Part shown: one piece after another, positions 36,138 through 45,519 of the stretch
Position numbering within the stretch: position 1 is the stretch's first letter
Layout of the letters: each line of letters begins with the position of its first letter
Source of the DNA: Marinicella sediminis
GTDB lineage: Bacteria > Pseudomonadota > Gammaproteobacteria > Xanthomonadales > Marinicellaceae
Length of the DNA: 64,000 nucleotides
Reading direction: 5' to 3'
Assembly (NCBI RefSeq): GCF_002000055.1
Contig: NZ_MVBD01000001.1
Span: 248,001 to 312,000, forward strand
Notes under the pieces: model-generated
The model's input: only the letters and a program-made list of their open reading frames with translations
The model's database searches: none
Told to the model about the DNA's origin: nothing
Program-made: the position numbers and the translations under genes

Positions 36138-36883
36138 AGGAGCGGTTTGGTGGCATAGAACGGCTGTTTGGCACGGATGGCGCAAAGCAATTGGCCCAGG
36201 CCCATGTGGCCATTATTGGTATGGGTGGTGTTGGGTGTTGGGCTGCTGAAATGCTGGCCCGTTGTGGTGTGGGTCAGCTCACCCTGATCGATGCCGATGA
36301 ATTATGCGTGACCAACATCAATCGCCAGATTCATGCCCTGGACAGCACCGTGGGGCAACCCAAAGTTGGGGCGATGGCAGCCCGTATCAAAGACATCAAT
36401 GGCGATTGTCAGGTCAGCACACACGAAACATTTTATCTGGGCAAGAACGCCGATGAATTGCTTGATGGGGGGTTCGATTACCTGATCGATGCCATTGATT
36501 CGGTGAAACACAAAGTGGATTTATTGGCCCAATGCCTGCAACGTAAGATCCCGGTGCTGACTTGTGGGGGAGCTGGTGGCAAAACCGATCCATCGAGGAT
36601 TCAGACTGCCGACCTGGCCAAAACCAATGGTGATCGCTTGTTGAAAAAAATTCGCTATGAACTGCGCAAACATCATGGTCTGGGCAAAGGCAAAAAATTC
36701 AACATCAGGGCGGTGTTTTCCGATCAGCCAATGATCCTGCCTTTTTGTGAAACCGACACTCAACAATCATTCAAGCTCGATTGCGATTCAGGATATGGCA
36801 CCAGCCCGATGGTGATCAGTTCATTCGGCATCCGGGCTGCGGATGAAGTCATTCAGGCGCTGTTCAAAAAAAAGGCCACCTGA
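36134..36883 (+). CDS. tcdA: tRNA threonylcarbamoyladenosine dehydratase
   Basis: 249 residues, E1-like ThiF fold. The ERLFGTDGAKQL start, the GMGGVGCWAAEML nucleotide loop and DADELCVTNINRQIHAL are all typical of TcdA (CsdL), which converts t6A to cyclic t6A in tRNAs. A later LTCGGAGGKTDPSRIQ segment matches as well. It overlaps tatD by 4 bp (ATGA), ending the long oxidase-to-tRNA run, and is convergent with the LysM gene. Confidence 0.94.
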   Translation: MKERFGGIERLFGTDGAKQLAQAHVAIIGMGGVGCWAAEMLARCGVGQLTLIDADELCVTNINRQIHALDSTVGQPKVGAMAARIKDINGDCQVSTHETFYLGKNADELLDGGFDYLIDAIDSVKHKVDLLAQCLQRKIPVLTCGGAGGKTDPSRIQTADLAKTNGDRLLKKIRYELRKHHGLGKGKKFNIRAVFSDQPMILPFCETDTQQSFKLDCDSGYGTSPMVISSFGIRAADEVIQALFKKKAT

Positions 36884-36930
36884 TGGTTAAACCACCAGGC
36901 AGCCGTTTCACACCCTGATATAACCGTAAT

Positions 36931-37440
36931 TTATTCAGGTATTCTCAGAACCTGGCCCGGATAGATTTTGTCCGGATCAGACAACATGGGTTTATTGGCT
37001 TCGAAGATTTTTGGATATTCCATGGCATTGCCATAAAACTCTTTGGCGATCTTGCCCAGGGTGTCACCTGATTTAACGGTGTAAGTTCTTGATTCCCAGG
37101 CTTCCTCACCGGCTTTGTCAGCTTCAGCGGCTTCGGCTTCGGCTACGGCTTTTTCGGCTTCAGCGGCATCGGCTGGCGGTGCACCCAGAATCAGGTTGTC
37201 CTGAACCCGTGATACCCCGGCGATGTTGCCGGCTGTCAGCACCGCTTTTTCTTTTTGTTCCTGGTTAGGTACGTAACCAGACAATGTGACCAGACCGGCT
37301 GAAAAACCGGTTTTCATGTGGCTCACATCCACGCCACTGTTTTCGATGTGCTTGATCACCGGCATGGTGACTTCAGGTTCTTTTTCGTCGTCCTTAAAGA
37401 TTCGTGAACCGGCATCGGCAATAAAATCAAAAAATCCCAT
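36931..37440 (-). CDS. BON and LysM domain protein (Kbp/YgaU-like)
   Basis: 169 residues. A MGFFDFIADAGSRIF start, a BON domain (about 30-85, including SGVDVSHMKTGFSAGLVTLSGYVPN), a short Ala/Glu-rich hinge (EAEKAVAEAEAAEADKAGEE) and a C-terminal LysM domain (TYTVKSGDTLGKIAKEFYG). This is the layout of E. coli Kbp, a cytoplasmic potassium-binding protein. The start at 37440 has a GAGGA site; an upstream ATG is less likely. No link to the trk genes is visible. Confidence 0.9.
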   Translation of the reverse strand: MGFFDFIADAGSRIFKDDEKEPEVTMPVIKHIENSGVDVSHMKTGFSAGLVTLSGYVPNQEQKEKAVLTAGNIAGVSRVQDNLILGAPPADAAEAEKAVAEAEAAEADKAGEEAWESRTYTVKSGDTLGKIAKEFYGNAMEYPKIFEANKPMLSDPDKIYPGQVLRIPE

Positions 37441-37684
37441 AATGTCCTCTTTTGTGTGTTTGAATACAATCAGCATATCAATCATTTAACAACAAATCAA
37501 TCGGCATTCGGTTGATTTAACAATCTGTGACAAGCCTGCCATCAGACGAACTTTGTCAGTCTGTTCTGCTGGGTTGTTTTTTGGCTCACTGGCGATAAAA
37601 AACTCCGCATCTGTGGTGCTAAAAATTGACATCAAAGGGTGTTATTGATCATAATGAATGATTTACTGTTCTTTGGGGAAATTC

Positions 37685-38959
37685 ATGAGAAAACTGATGG
37701 CGCTGTCTTTGGGCTTATCAATGGGTGTGCAAGCGGGTGGTCCGGTGTGTTTGCCAGATGCATCCACCACATTTACTGACGTAGTGAACAAAGCCTATAC
37801 CGTTACCCATGACAGTTTGGGGAACAATGCCTTGTATTCTCAATGTACCAATATGTCGGACCAGCAATTCATCAGTGATCTTGATTTGTGCGGCATACTG
37901 GCCAATCCAATCAATGGCCTGGGTATGAGCCCGGTTGATCAGTTTTTGTATGGTTTGATGCCCACCGATGACCTCGGTATTGGCACCCATCTTGAATTGA
38001 CCATTCCTTTTCCATCCCCCGGCAAACCTGGTGACATGATGAAAGCCGACCCAGTTGATATTTACCGGATCGGTAACGACGGTGGATATGAGCGCATCGG
38101 TGAAGTTTTACCGCCGACTGAGGATAGCCCCCTGCCACCCGATACCGATCAGGTGATTCCACTGGTTCATTCGGCGGCGTCATTCAATGAATTGGGTGAT
38201 TTGTTTGTGTTGGGTTATAAGACCAATTACACCTCAAGTGCTGACGTGATGGCTGGTACAGGCCAGGTAATCTATCAAACCCCCAGAATCATGATTGGAC
38301 AGATCATGAGTGCTTCATTAACGGCCGCTGCCGGTGGAACCATTCCGGCGGTTTGGTTTGAAGCAGACACCTCCACAGACCCCGTGTGTTCGGATGTGAT
38401 GAATGCATTCCGTGATCGTACCAATGTGTTTTCTGATTGTGTGGTGGCGGATTTCATCACCAATGGCGACCCTGATGCGGCGTTGCAAAGCTGTCTGAAC
38501 AGCACCAATGTGTTGGGCTACGGCATCCATGATTTCGCTGTCAGTCCATTGAATGGTAATTATTATGCTTTGGATTCTCAGACCTATGACGACAGAGACG
38601 TGTTGATTGAAGTTGATTCAGCCACCATGATTGCCAGTTGTACCGAATATGCCGATGCAGGAAATGCCACCGGCCTGCTGACCAGTCTGATGTTCAGTCA
38701 GCAAAATAAATTGGTGGCGGTGTTTGCCAATGAAAACACCGGTCGCTGGATTGACGTCAATACCGGCGTGATTACCACCTTGGCAGACACCATTGTGGCC
38801 TCACCATTCGGTGATGGCAGCAGCATGCCATTTGTGGTGCCACGGGTGATGAGATTTTTAGGTATCGTCGGTGAAATCATTTTTAAAAACGGATTCGAGC
38901 CAGATTTAATTTTCTACAATGGATTTGAGGGCACGCCACCAACATGTCCGGTGTTCTGA
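37685..38959 (+). CDS. Secreted protein with two IFxNGFE-like C-terminal motifs
   Basis: 424 residues. The ATG at 37685 follows GGGGAAA and gives a signal peptide (MRKLMALSLGLSMGVQAGG). The mature body is cysteine-containing and Asp/Asn-rich, with no domain I recognise; the DRDVLIEVDSATM segment recalls beta-propeller strands. The end has IIFKNGFEP directly followed by LIFYNGFEG, a tail seen on many secreted proteins of Marinicella-like and Xanthomonadales bacteria that may be a sorting signal. A T-run terminator follows at 38983. Confidence 0.75.
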   Translation: MRKLMALSLGLSMGVQAGGPVCLPDASTTFTDVVNKAYTVTHDSLGNNALYSQCTNMSDQQFISDLDLCGILANPINGLGMSPVDQFLYGLMPTDDLGIGTHLELTIPFPSPGKPGDMMKADPVDIYRIGNDGGYERIGEVLPPTEDSPLPPDTDQVIPLVHSAASFNELGDLFVLGYKTNYTSSADVMAGTGQVIYQTPRIMIGQIMSASLTAAAGGTIPAVWFEADTSTDPVCSDVMNAFRDRTNVFSDCVVADFITNGDPDAALQSCLNSTNVLGYGIHDFAVSPLNGNYYALDSQTYDDRDVLIEVDSATMIASCTEYADAGNATGLLTSLMFSQQNKLVAVFANENTGRWIDVNTGVITTLADTIVASPFGDGSSMPFVVPRVMRFLGIVGEIIFKNGFEPDLIFYNGFEGTPPTCPVF

Positions 38960-38982
38960 TCACCACCAATACCTGATGAAAA

Positions 38983-39011
38983 AGCCAGTGTCAAACATTG
39001 GCTTTTTTTTT
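38983..39011 (+). terminator. Rho-independent terminator
   Basis: A 9-bp stem (AGCCAGTGT with ACATTGGCT, one G-T pair, loop CAA) followed by nine T residues, just after the secreted-protein gene. Confidence 0.85.
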
Positions 39012-39119
39012 GGCCTGCCATAAATTCGCCATAATTGATCACATCTGATCATTTGGATGACGTCACTTGGTCTGTATTGAACGCTTTAATGGTACCCATG
39101 TTTAATCACAGAGGTACAC

Positions 39120-41183
39120 ATGAAAAGCACAGGCAAAAAGTCAATCCGCCAGGAACTGGAACAGCTGGCTCAAAAGCAAACACCCCAGGCAGCCCCCAAG
39201 ACCAGCAGTCCCAAAGCGCACGAAAAACTTGGGCTGAATTGGAAGGACGTGGTGATTTTTTCCATGGTGATGTTTTACACGGCACTGTACAACATCAACG
39301 TTCAGGCCCAAAGCATGACTGAGTCTGCAGTCAGTTTTGATGACATCACCAGTGGCATGATGATGTCATTCAACAAAAACACCGGTGAATACCACAGCTT
39401 GCAACTGGTGGAGACAGCTTACGATGTTGAGGTGTACGGCTTGTTGGCTACCATCAGTTTAAAGCAGTCTTTTTACAACGCCAAAGACGATTGGATTACC
39501 GAAGGGGTGTATGCCTTTCCGATGGCCGACAAATCAGCGGTATATCGCCTGAAGATGACGGTTGGTGACCGGGAGATCGAAGGTGAAATTCATGAAAAAA
39601 AACAAGCTGAGCAGATTTATCAGCAGGCCAAAGCAGCAGGGCTGACAGCCACCATGGTCAAACAACACCGGCCTAATATCTTTACTTCGGATATTGCCAA
39701 CATTGGTCCTGGGGAAGTGGTGAGTGTGGAAATCACCTATCAACTGGCACTGCGCTACGATCAGTTGTTTTATGAGTTGCGCTTGCCAATGGCCATCAAG
39801 CCCCGGTACATTCCTGCTGGCTTTGATGCTGATCTGCCGTTGACAGGTGGGGTGATTGATCACAATCAGCGCACCATAGAAGTCAGCCTGGATGCGGGAT
39901 TTGACTTGCAGGAACTTAAATCCATGCATCACAATGTGAACATTGAACAGCAATTTGACCTGCACCAGATTGAGTTGGCTGATTCACAGTTGTACGATAC
40001 CAATGACTTTGTATTGCGTTGGTATCCCAGGCGCGAACAAACACCCAAAGCGGCTTATTTTTCAGAAATCAAAGATGGTTTTGAATATTCATTGTTGATG
40101 GTGCTACCACCTGCCAGCTCAGAAAAGTCAGCCAAACCACGCAACATGACCTTTGTGATGGACACCTCGGGATCGATGCATGGCATGGCACTGGAGCAGT
40201 CAAAAGATGCCTTGTTGTTTGCTTTGTCGGAACTGGATGAGACCACTTGGTTTAATGTCATCGATTTTGATTCCAATGCCAAGGTATTGTTCCCTGCTTC
40301 CCAACAAGCCACTCCAGATAACATTTCCAAAGCATTGGATTTTGTTGACGGCTTCAGCTCTGATGGCGGCACCAACATGGCACCCGCTCTACAAATGGCC
40401 ATGCAGCGGGAAAACCGCAAAGCCGGTTATCTGAACCAGATCATTTTCATGACCGATGGCTCAGTGGGTAATGAGGCCATGATTTTTGATCAGATTGCCC
40501 AGGACATTGGAGATGCGCGCTTGTTCACCATTGCCATTGGCCCGGCACCGAATAATTATTTCATGAGTAAAGCAGCCATGTTTGGAAAAGGCACCTACAC
40601 CCACATCGCCAGCCTGGATGAAGTGAATGCGTCCATGGGTCATTTATTCGCTCAATTGGCCAAGCCCGCACTGACTGATGTGGCGGTGACCTGGAATACT
40701 TCAGATGTGATTCAAAGTCCCAGTGTGATTCCCGATCTTTACATGGATCAGCCTTTGGTCATCACCAGCAAAACCACACTGAACAGCACAGCAGGGCGCC
40801 CTTCCTTTGTGGTCAGCGGTCTGAGTCAGCAAAAAACCTGGTCAGAGGGTTTGACCCTGAACAAAGATGGCCAGACCAACGGCATTGCCCGCTTGTGGGC
40901 CCGCAATAAAGTGGAAGAAATGACCGACGATTTGATGCTGGGTGGTGATTATGAGTTGCTGAAACAAGACATCATTGACCTGGCACTCGATCACCATCTG
41001 ATCACCGAATTCACTGCCCTGGTGGCGGTGGATAAAAATCCGGATGCCAGCCGGATGGCCCGTGCGAAAGCGGCTCAGCAAGTGCCGTTTCCACAGGGAT
41101 CATTGGGTTGGCGCTGGAACCTGCTGATGGGGTTGATGTTAATGGCTTTTGGGTTGTTCATCCAACGCAGAACTCAAGTCTGA
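39120..41183 (+). CDS. Marine proteobacterial sortase target protein (VIT-vWA)
   Basis: 687 residues. After a charged N-terminal tail and a membrane helix (about 42-60), there is a VIT domain (about 85-215, LKQSFYNAKDDWITEGVYAFP) and a von Willebrand A domain (about 340-510) with the MIDAS motif DTSGS at 348-352. The C-terminus ends with a hydrophobic helix (WNLLMGLMLMAFGLFI) and basic RR, as in sortase substrates, but the pentapeptide before it reads FPQGS rather than LPxTG. It is directly upstream of the sortase gene, as in the known two-gene pair of marine proteobacteria (TIGR03788 family). Role of the pair is unknown. Confidence 0.9.
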   Translation: MKSTGKKSIRQELEQLAQKQTPQAAPKTSSPKAHEKLGLNWKDVVIFSMVMFYTALYNINVQAQSMTESAVSFDDITSGMMMSFNKNTGEYHSLQLVETAYDVEVYGLLATISLKQSFYNAKDDWITEGVYAFPMADKSAVYRLKMTVGDREIEGEIHEKKQAEQIYQQAKAAGLTATMVKQHRPNIFTSDIANIGPGEVVSVEITYQLALRYDQLFYELRLPMAIKPRYIPAGFDADLPLTGGVIDHNQRTIEVSLDAGFDLQELKSMHHNVNIEQQFDLHQIELADSQLYDTNDFVLRWYPRREQTPKAAYFSEIKDGFEYSLLMVLPPASSEKSAKPRNMTFVMDTSGSMHGMALEQSKDALLFALSELDETTWFNVIDFDSNAKVLFPASQQATPDNISKALDFVDGFSSDGGTNMAPALQMAMQRENRKAGYLNQIIFMTDGSVGNEAMIFDQIAQDIGDARLFTIAIGPAPNNYFMSKAAMFGKGTYTHIASLDEVNASMGHLFAQLAKPALTDVAVTWNTSDVIQSPSVIPDLYMDQPLVITSKTTLNSTAGRPSFVVSGLSQQKTWSEGLTLNKDGQTNGIARLWARNKVEEMTDDLMLGGDYELLKQDIIDLALDHHLITEFTALVAVDKNPDASRMARAKAAQQVPFPQGSLGWRWNLLMGLMLMAFGLFIQRRTQV

Positions 41184-41207
41184 ATTGAACGTCAAACACA
41201 GGAGCCA

Positions 41208-41834
41208 ATGATGATACATTCTCACTCTCGTCACATGACTTTCGGAGCCAAAGTCGCACCTCGCAAGGCAAGGAAAAGCGCGTGGATTAAGTTCATCCTG
41301 GCTGCTGTGTTAACCGTGGGCAGCTGGCAGGTGGGTTCCTCCGTCTACCTGCTGGCCAAAGCCCACCTGGCACAGTACCTGATCGCTGATGCCTGGCAGG
41401 AAACCCTGGCCGATGGTCAGCCGCATCCACCCTGGTCCTGGGCTGATACCCATCCGGTGGCCCGCTTGAATTTTCCCACCCTGACTGAAACCACCTATGT
41501 TTTGGAAGGGGCCAGTGGTCGCAACATGGCTTTTGGGCCGGTACACACACAATCATCTGGCATGCCCGGGACCCCGATCAGTACCGTCATCAGTGCCCAT
41601 AATGACTCCCATTTCAGTTTCTTGGGTCAGTTGAAACTGACCGATGTGATACAAATTGAAACCCTTGATGGTGCTTACAGTTACCGGGTGTCTGACATCC
41701 GTGTGGTGGATTCTGATCAACATCAGATCAGCATCAATCAGCGCGATGAACTGATCCTCACCACTTGTTATCCGTTCAATGCCCTGCAAACCGGCGGTAA
41801 CCTGCGCTATCAGGTCACGGCCAAACGCTTGTGA
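41208..41834 (+). CDS. Class GN sortase
   Basis: 208 residues with an N-terminal membrane anchor (about 27-50). The sortase catalytic triad is His131 (SAHND), Cys187 (LTTCYPF) and Arg200 (NLRYQV). Sortases in Gram-negative bacteria of this class are always paired with a VIT-vWA substrate, here 24 bp upstream. It should act in the periplasm on the LPxTG-like tail of its partner, cleaving and moving it to an unknown acceptor. A gene-free region follows. Confidence 0.92.
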   Translation: MMIHSHSRHMTFGAKVAPRKARKSAWIKFILAAVLTVGSWQVGSSVYLLAKAHLAQYLIADAWQETLADGQPHPPWSWADTHPVARLNFPTLTETTYVLEGASGRNMAFGPVHTQSSGMPGTPISTVISAHNDSHFSFLGQLKLTDVIQIETLDGAYSYRVSDIRVVDSDQHQISINQRDELILTTCYPFNALQTGGNLRYQVTAKRL

Positions 41835-41919
41835 ATCCACAGGTGCAGAACTCCGGCAGTGTGCGCCTGGTGAAGATCATCAAGGTATTGTGTGTGATGG
41901 CTTGTGCGTTAGCCGGTCA

Positions 41920-42125
41920 TTGACCAGCCAAGCCTTTCATGGCGGATCGATTTGGCATAGATTGAAAAGAAATGAACTTGGGACTCCATGCAATTTTGTT
42001 CCTGACAAAATTGAAAACGGCCACAGCGTTCAGGCCAATCAATTAAGCACACGACCCTCTGATTATACTGAGTATAACCAACCGGGTCAGCGGTTCGGAC
42101 TGATCATCAGCTCTCCATGGGTTCA
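41920..42125 (+). repeat. Intergenic repeat, copy B, in a gene-free region (41835-42484)
   Basis: The 650-bp gap has no plausible gene. Positions 41971-42020 match 45525-45574 at 43 of 50 bases by eye, and the end (42086-42120) shares GTCRGCGG, CGGRCTGATCATCAGCTC and CCATGG-like words with the copy near 45770. It holds a perfect 7-bp palindrome around one base, TTATACTGAGTATAA, at 42063-42077. The rest of the gap (42126-42484) shows no recognisable feature apart from the start of the hydrolase leader. Confidence 0.6.
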
Positions 42126-42484
42126 CGTATGTGTTCAATTGTCAGGACCAGCGATCGCCGGCTAGCAATGATGGATTTTGCGCTGCCCACATCGGTTGTG
42201 CTTCAGGGTGTGCGGCACAATCTGTAGACGGACCTGATGGTTTTTTGATAACCTGTTTTACGCTGTTTGTACGACCGATTGCATGTGTGACTGAACGCCC
42301 TTAAAGCGTGCTCACCTTGGTCAGGTACTTGTGATTAATGGCACTGTTTGTTGGCTTTGTCCCGTGCTAATCTATGCGTGCTGAACAGGATGGTTCATTG
42401 GTTTTTGCACATGTTTTCAACATGTCAGTTGTACATGAGTCATCCGCTACTATATTTAATAGACACAACGACAGGAATCCCTCT

Positions 42485-43966
42485 GTGAAACGAATACTCC
42501 CCGGGTTGTTGGTGCTGGTTATGCTCAGTGCCTGTGTGCACAGCCATAAACCACTTTCATACAATGGTATGTCGCTGACTGTTGATGGTTGTCAATCCTC
42601 CAACACCACGTCGGCACAACAAGCCATACTCGAACATGGACTGCGTTCTCAGGTGAAATTTGCAGATGAAAACGAGCCGCTGTACTCCATAGCGGAGCAG
42701 TTGACTGCCCATCAGATACCGGCTTTGTCTGTGGCGGTTATTGACGCAGGCAGGATTGCATGGACTGGGATTTATAACAGTGGAGGTTCAACATTGAATT
42801 GTGACAGCCTGTTTCAGGCCGCCTCACTGTCTAAGCCAGTGACTCTAATGGCAGTTGTGCGCATGCATTCAGAGGGCTTGATTGATATGGATAAGGACAT
42901 TCAGGCATACTTGGAACACCAGGTTTTGCCGCAGGGGTTACAGACGACAGAGAATCCGGTGACTTTTCGCAACCTGTTGGGACACACCTCTGGGATCACG
43001 CCGGGTGGTTATGAAGGGTATGCGCAAGGCGAAATGTTACCATCAGATGTTGAGGTGCTCACCGGAGCTGCAGGGGTCAACTCACCGGCCATTGAAGTGG
43101 TTGCGGTTCCCAATGAGCAACTGATGTATTCCGGTGGGGCTTACACCCTGGCTGAACTGGCTTTGCAGGATGTTTTCAATGACACCTTCAGCAACATCAT
43201 GAAGCGCTGGATTTTGCAGCCACTGGAGATGGGAATTGCCGATTTCAGCCAACCTTTACCAGCAATTAAAAGCAGTCAGGCAGCGCAGGGACATGACATG
43301 AACGGGGCTGTTGTGCCTGGTGGTTGGCGGAATCATCCGGAACAGGCTGCGGCAGGCTTATGGAGCAATGCTTCAGATCTGGCAAAATTTTTAATTGAGA
43401 TGCATCATGCTTACCAGGGCGGCGGTAAGTTGTTTACCCAGCGAGATATTGAGCTGCTACTCAATGGAGAGCGTCATGGTCAGGCCTATGGCTTCATCAT
43501 CAACCGCACTGACACATCTGTTGCCATCACTCACTTTGGTGGGAATGTTGGATACAGAACGGGTATGACCATTGATCTTGTGAGCGGTGATGGTCTGGTT
43601 TACCTGACCAACTCCGACAGTGGTGGCAACCTGGGAAATGAGCTGTTGTACGCAGCCAGTCAGATTTATGACTGGCAGCACTTTAAGCAGACAACGGTCA
43701 AAAGGGCTCAGGTTGAAACTCAGGTGCTGAAGGGTTTATCAGGTGACTATACCTGGAATCAACAAGTTGATCTGCAGGTTAAATATGATGAATCTGTTAA
43801 ACAGATCGCGTTGTATTTTCCCAATGGTGATGCCTATCAATTGGTGCCGATAACTGGAGAAGCATTGGACTTCATCCATGCGGAAACAGGAGTTCGTGTG
43901 GCATTTGACCCTGAAGATGGTTTGCAATCATTTCTTCTGTATGGACAACAGGCGGTCAAAAAGTAA
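42485..43966 (+). CDS. Lipoprotein serine hydrolase, class C beta-lactamase fold
   Basis: 493 residues from a GTG at 42485. This start gives a clean lipoprotein signal (MKRILPGLLVLVMLSAC, lipobox LSAC, Cys17); an ATG at 42374 would add a long tail before the signal. The catalytic motifs are Ser114-x-x-Lys117 (SLSK), Tyr215 in YSG and HFGG at 350. Such enzymes cut esters, D-amino-acid peptides or beta-lactams, and the C-terminal extra domain (400-493) is common in this branch. Periplasmic outer-membrane location is likely. The substrate cannot be told. Confidence 0.88.
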   Translation: MKRILPGLLVLVMLSACVHSHKPLSYNGMSLTVDGCQSSNTTSAQQAILEHGLRSQVKFADENEPLYSIAEQLTAHQIPALSVAVIDAGRIAWTGIYNSGGSTLNCDSLFQAASLSKPVTLMAVVRMHSEGLIDMDKDIQAYLEHQVLPQGLQTTENPVTFRNLLGHTSGITPGGYEGYAQGEMLPSDVEVLTGAAGVNSPAIEVVAVPNEQLMYSGGAYTLAELALQDVFNDTFSNIMKRWILQPLEMGIADFSQPLPAIKSSQAAQGHDMNGAVVPGGWRNHPEQAAAGLWSNASDLAKFLIEMHHAYQGGGKLFTQRDIELLLNGERHGQAYGFIINRTDTSVAITHFGGNVGYRTGMTIDLVSGDGLVYLTNSDSGGNLGNELLYAASQIYDWQHFKQTTVKRAQVETQVLKGLSGDYTWNQQVDLQVKYDESVKQIALYFPNGDAYQLVPITGEALDFIHAETGVRVAFDPEDGLQSFLLYGQQAVKK

Positions 43967-44055
43967 ATGTTTTCTGCCTGGTCAGCTTTGTTCTGAGTCA
44001 GGTGAATATGTGATAAATTGATTGTTTCATAGCAATCATTCATCAGGAGTCAGAC

Positions 44056-44445
44056 ATGAAAATTAACCTCACCAGTGTGATGGTCACAGACCAGCAGCAG
44101 GCGCTTGAGTTTTATACCGAAAAGTTGGGTTTCATTAAAAACCAGGATGTGCCCATGGGTGAACACCGCTGGCTGACCGTGGTGTCACCTGAAGGTGCAG
44201 CAGGTGTTGAGTTGTTGTTGGAACCGCTGGGTTTTGCACCAGCCAAAGACTTTCAGCGCCAGCTATATGAAGCGGGTATTCCCTTTGCATCATTTGAATC
44301 TGCGGATCTGGACACAGAATGGCAAACCCTCAAGAAACAAGGTGTGGTGTTCAAAGGTGAACCACAGGAGATGGGTGGCGTGAACATGGTGGTGTTCGAT
44401 GACACGGTGGGCAACCTGATTTGCCTGGTGGAAAAAACCAGCTGA
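44056..44445 (+). CDS. VOC family protein (glyoxalase/bleomycin-resistance fold)
   Basis: 129 residues: two beta-alpha-beta-beta-beta modules. MKINLTSVMVTDQQQALEFYTEKLGF is the typical first module, and NMVVFDDTVGNLICLVE is the last strand pair with a conserved metal-ligand-like Glu. Members bind small molecules or act as dioxygenases, isomerases or resistance proteins. A GGAG site precedes the start. The GNAT gene follows 9 bp later, so they may form an operon. Confidence 0.85.
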   Translation: MKINLTSVMVTDQQQALEFYTEKLGFIKNQDVPMGEHRWLTVVSPEGAAGVELLLEPLGFAPAKDFQRQLYEAGIPFASFESADLDTEWQTLKKQGVVFKGEPQEMGGVNMVVFDDTVGNLICLVEKTS

Positions 44446-44454
44446 GCCATCATT

Positions 44455-44880
44455 GTGAACCGTAAGGTTACTGTCAACACATTGCGCAATGAGCATTTGA
44501 CTCAGGCCTGGGAGGTTTGGTTGACTGCCGGCTGGAATGATGACTTCGGTTTATCATTGAGTGAATTCATCACGTCCTGGCAGGCATCACCGGTCAAACA
44601 GGGTGTGTTTTTCGCTGATCAATTGGTGGGCATTGCCCGGGCCAATACCGATGGCGTCCTGTATGCCATGATTCATGATGTGGTGGTATCGCCCGATCAC
44701 AGGAGTCAGGGGCTGGGTAAACAGCTGGTGACTGGGTTGGTTGATGCCTTGCGTGCCAAAGGGATACGCAGCATACAGTTGATGGCAGCACAGGGACAAG
44801 CGCGCTTCTATCAGGGTCTGGGGTTTGTCCGACGGCCTGAAGGTGGGCCAGGGATGACATTGGCTGATCGCGCTGAATGA
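44455..44880 (+). CDS. GNAT family N-acetyltransferase
   Basis: 141 residues from a GTG at 44455. The acetyl-CoA loop is present as VVVSPDHRSQGLGKQLV (RSQGLGK near residue 88), with a following helix and a QARFYQGLGFVRR C-terminal segment typical of GNAT. It acetylates an amine that cannot be inferred. It lies 9 bp after the VOC gene and has no other neighbour on the same strand until the next small gene. Confidence 0.88.
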   Translation: MNRKVTVNTLRNEHLTQAWEVWLTAGWNDDFGLSLSEFITSWQASPVKQGVFFADQLVGIARANTDGVLYAMIHDVVVSPDHRSQGLGKQLVTGLVDALRAKGIRSIQLMAAQGQARFYQGLGFVRRPEGGPGMTLADRAE

Positions 44881-44970
44881 GCAGCTGACACCAGGTTTCC
44901 TGGTGGATGCAATACTTGTACTTGAACACACCCATTGTTTATGATGGAAATCAGTCAATCAAGGAGTTTT

Positions 44971-45432
44971 ATGGATATGCGTGGCAAGCTGTTTTATTGT
45001 TTCCTGATATCAGGTTCAGTCTGGACCAGTCAGACGTTCGCTTGTGATTGGCAAACCGGTGAACGTGAACAAAAGGTCTTCCTGTCCTGGGATGGCCAAC
45101 GACTGGATCATTGGACAGTCGAACCGGGAGAGATCAAGGCTGTTGAACTGCCCAATGGTTTTCAGCTGGGTTTGAAACTGGAAAATCCCGAGCCTGAGAA
45201 AATCATCGACTACCGGGAAAAAATTCCTCACCCACCAGAAATGGTCAGCATCAGTTTGTATGACCTGGCTGGTGATGCACCGGTTTTCCTCACCCGCACT
45301 TATGGCGGCACCAATTCAATTCAAGGTTATGGTGCCCGTGGTGGCGCTGACCGGGTTGATGTCTTGGGTGATCCGGGCATTTCATTGACTTTATTTAAAC
45401 CTGTGTGTTTGCCACCGGATTCGGCAGAATAA
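44971..45432 (+). CDS. Small secreted protein of unknown function
   Basis: 153 residues from the ATG at 44971, which has an AAGGAG site. Residues 1-25 form a signal peptide (MDMRGKLFYCFLISGSVWTS then QTFA). The mature protein is beta-rich (VFLSWDGQRLDHWTVEPGEI, ISLYDLAGDAPVFLTRTYGG) and contains two cysteines (CDWQ and CLPP) near its ends that might pair. No family is recognised. Upstream in-frame ATGs at 44935 and 44941 lack a good site. Confidence 0.65.
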   Translation: MDMRGKLFYCFLISGSVWTSQTFACDWQTGEREQKVFLSWDGQRLDHWTVEPGEIKAVELPNGFQLGLKLENPEPEKIIDYREKIPHPPEMVSISLYDLAGDAPVFLTRTYGGTNSIQGYGARGGADRVDVLGDPGISLTLFKPVCLPPDSAE

Positions 45433-45519
45433 AATCATCTGGTCAAGGGTTGCTTTATTGTTACCAGATTATTTAGTGGGGTGCAAAGATGTTTGAAGTG
45501 ATTTTGATTGTCAATGCCA

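Noticed and set aside
41779-42165. 128-residue plus-strand frame after the sortase gene
   Set aside because: Begins inside the sortase gene in another frame and runs through repeat copy B without a ribosome binding site.
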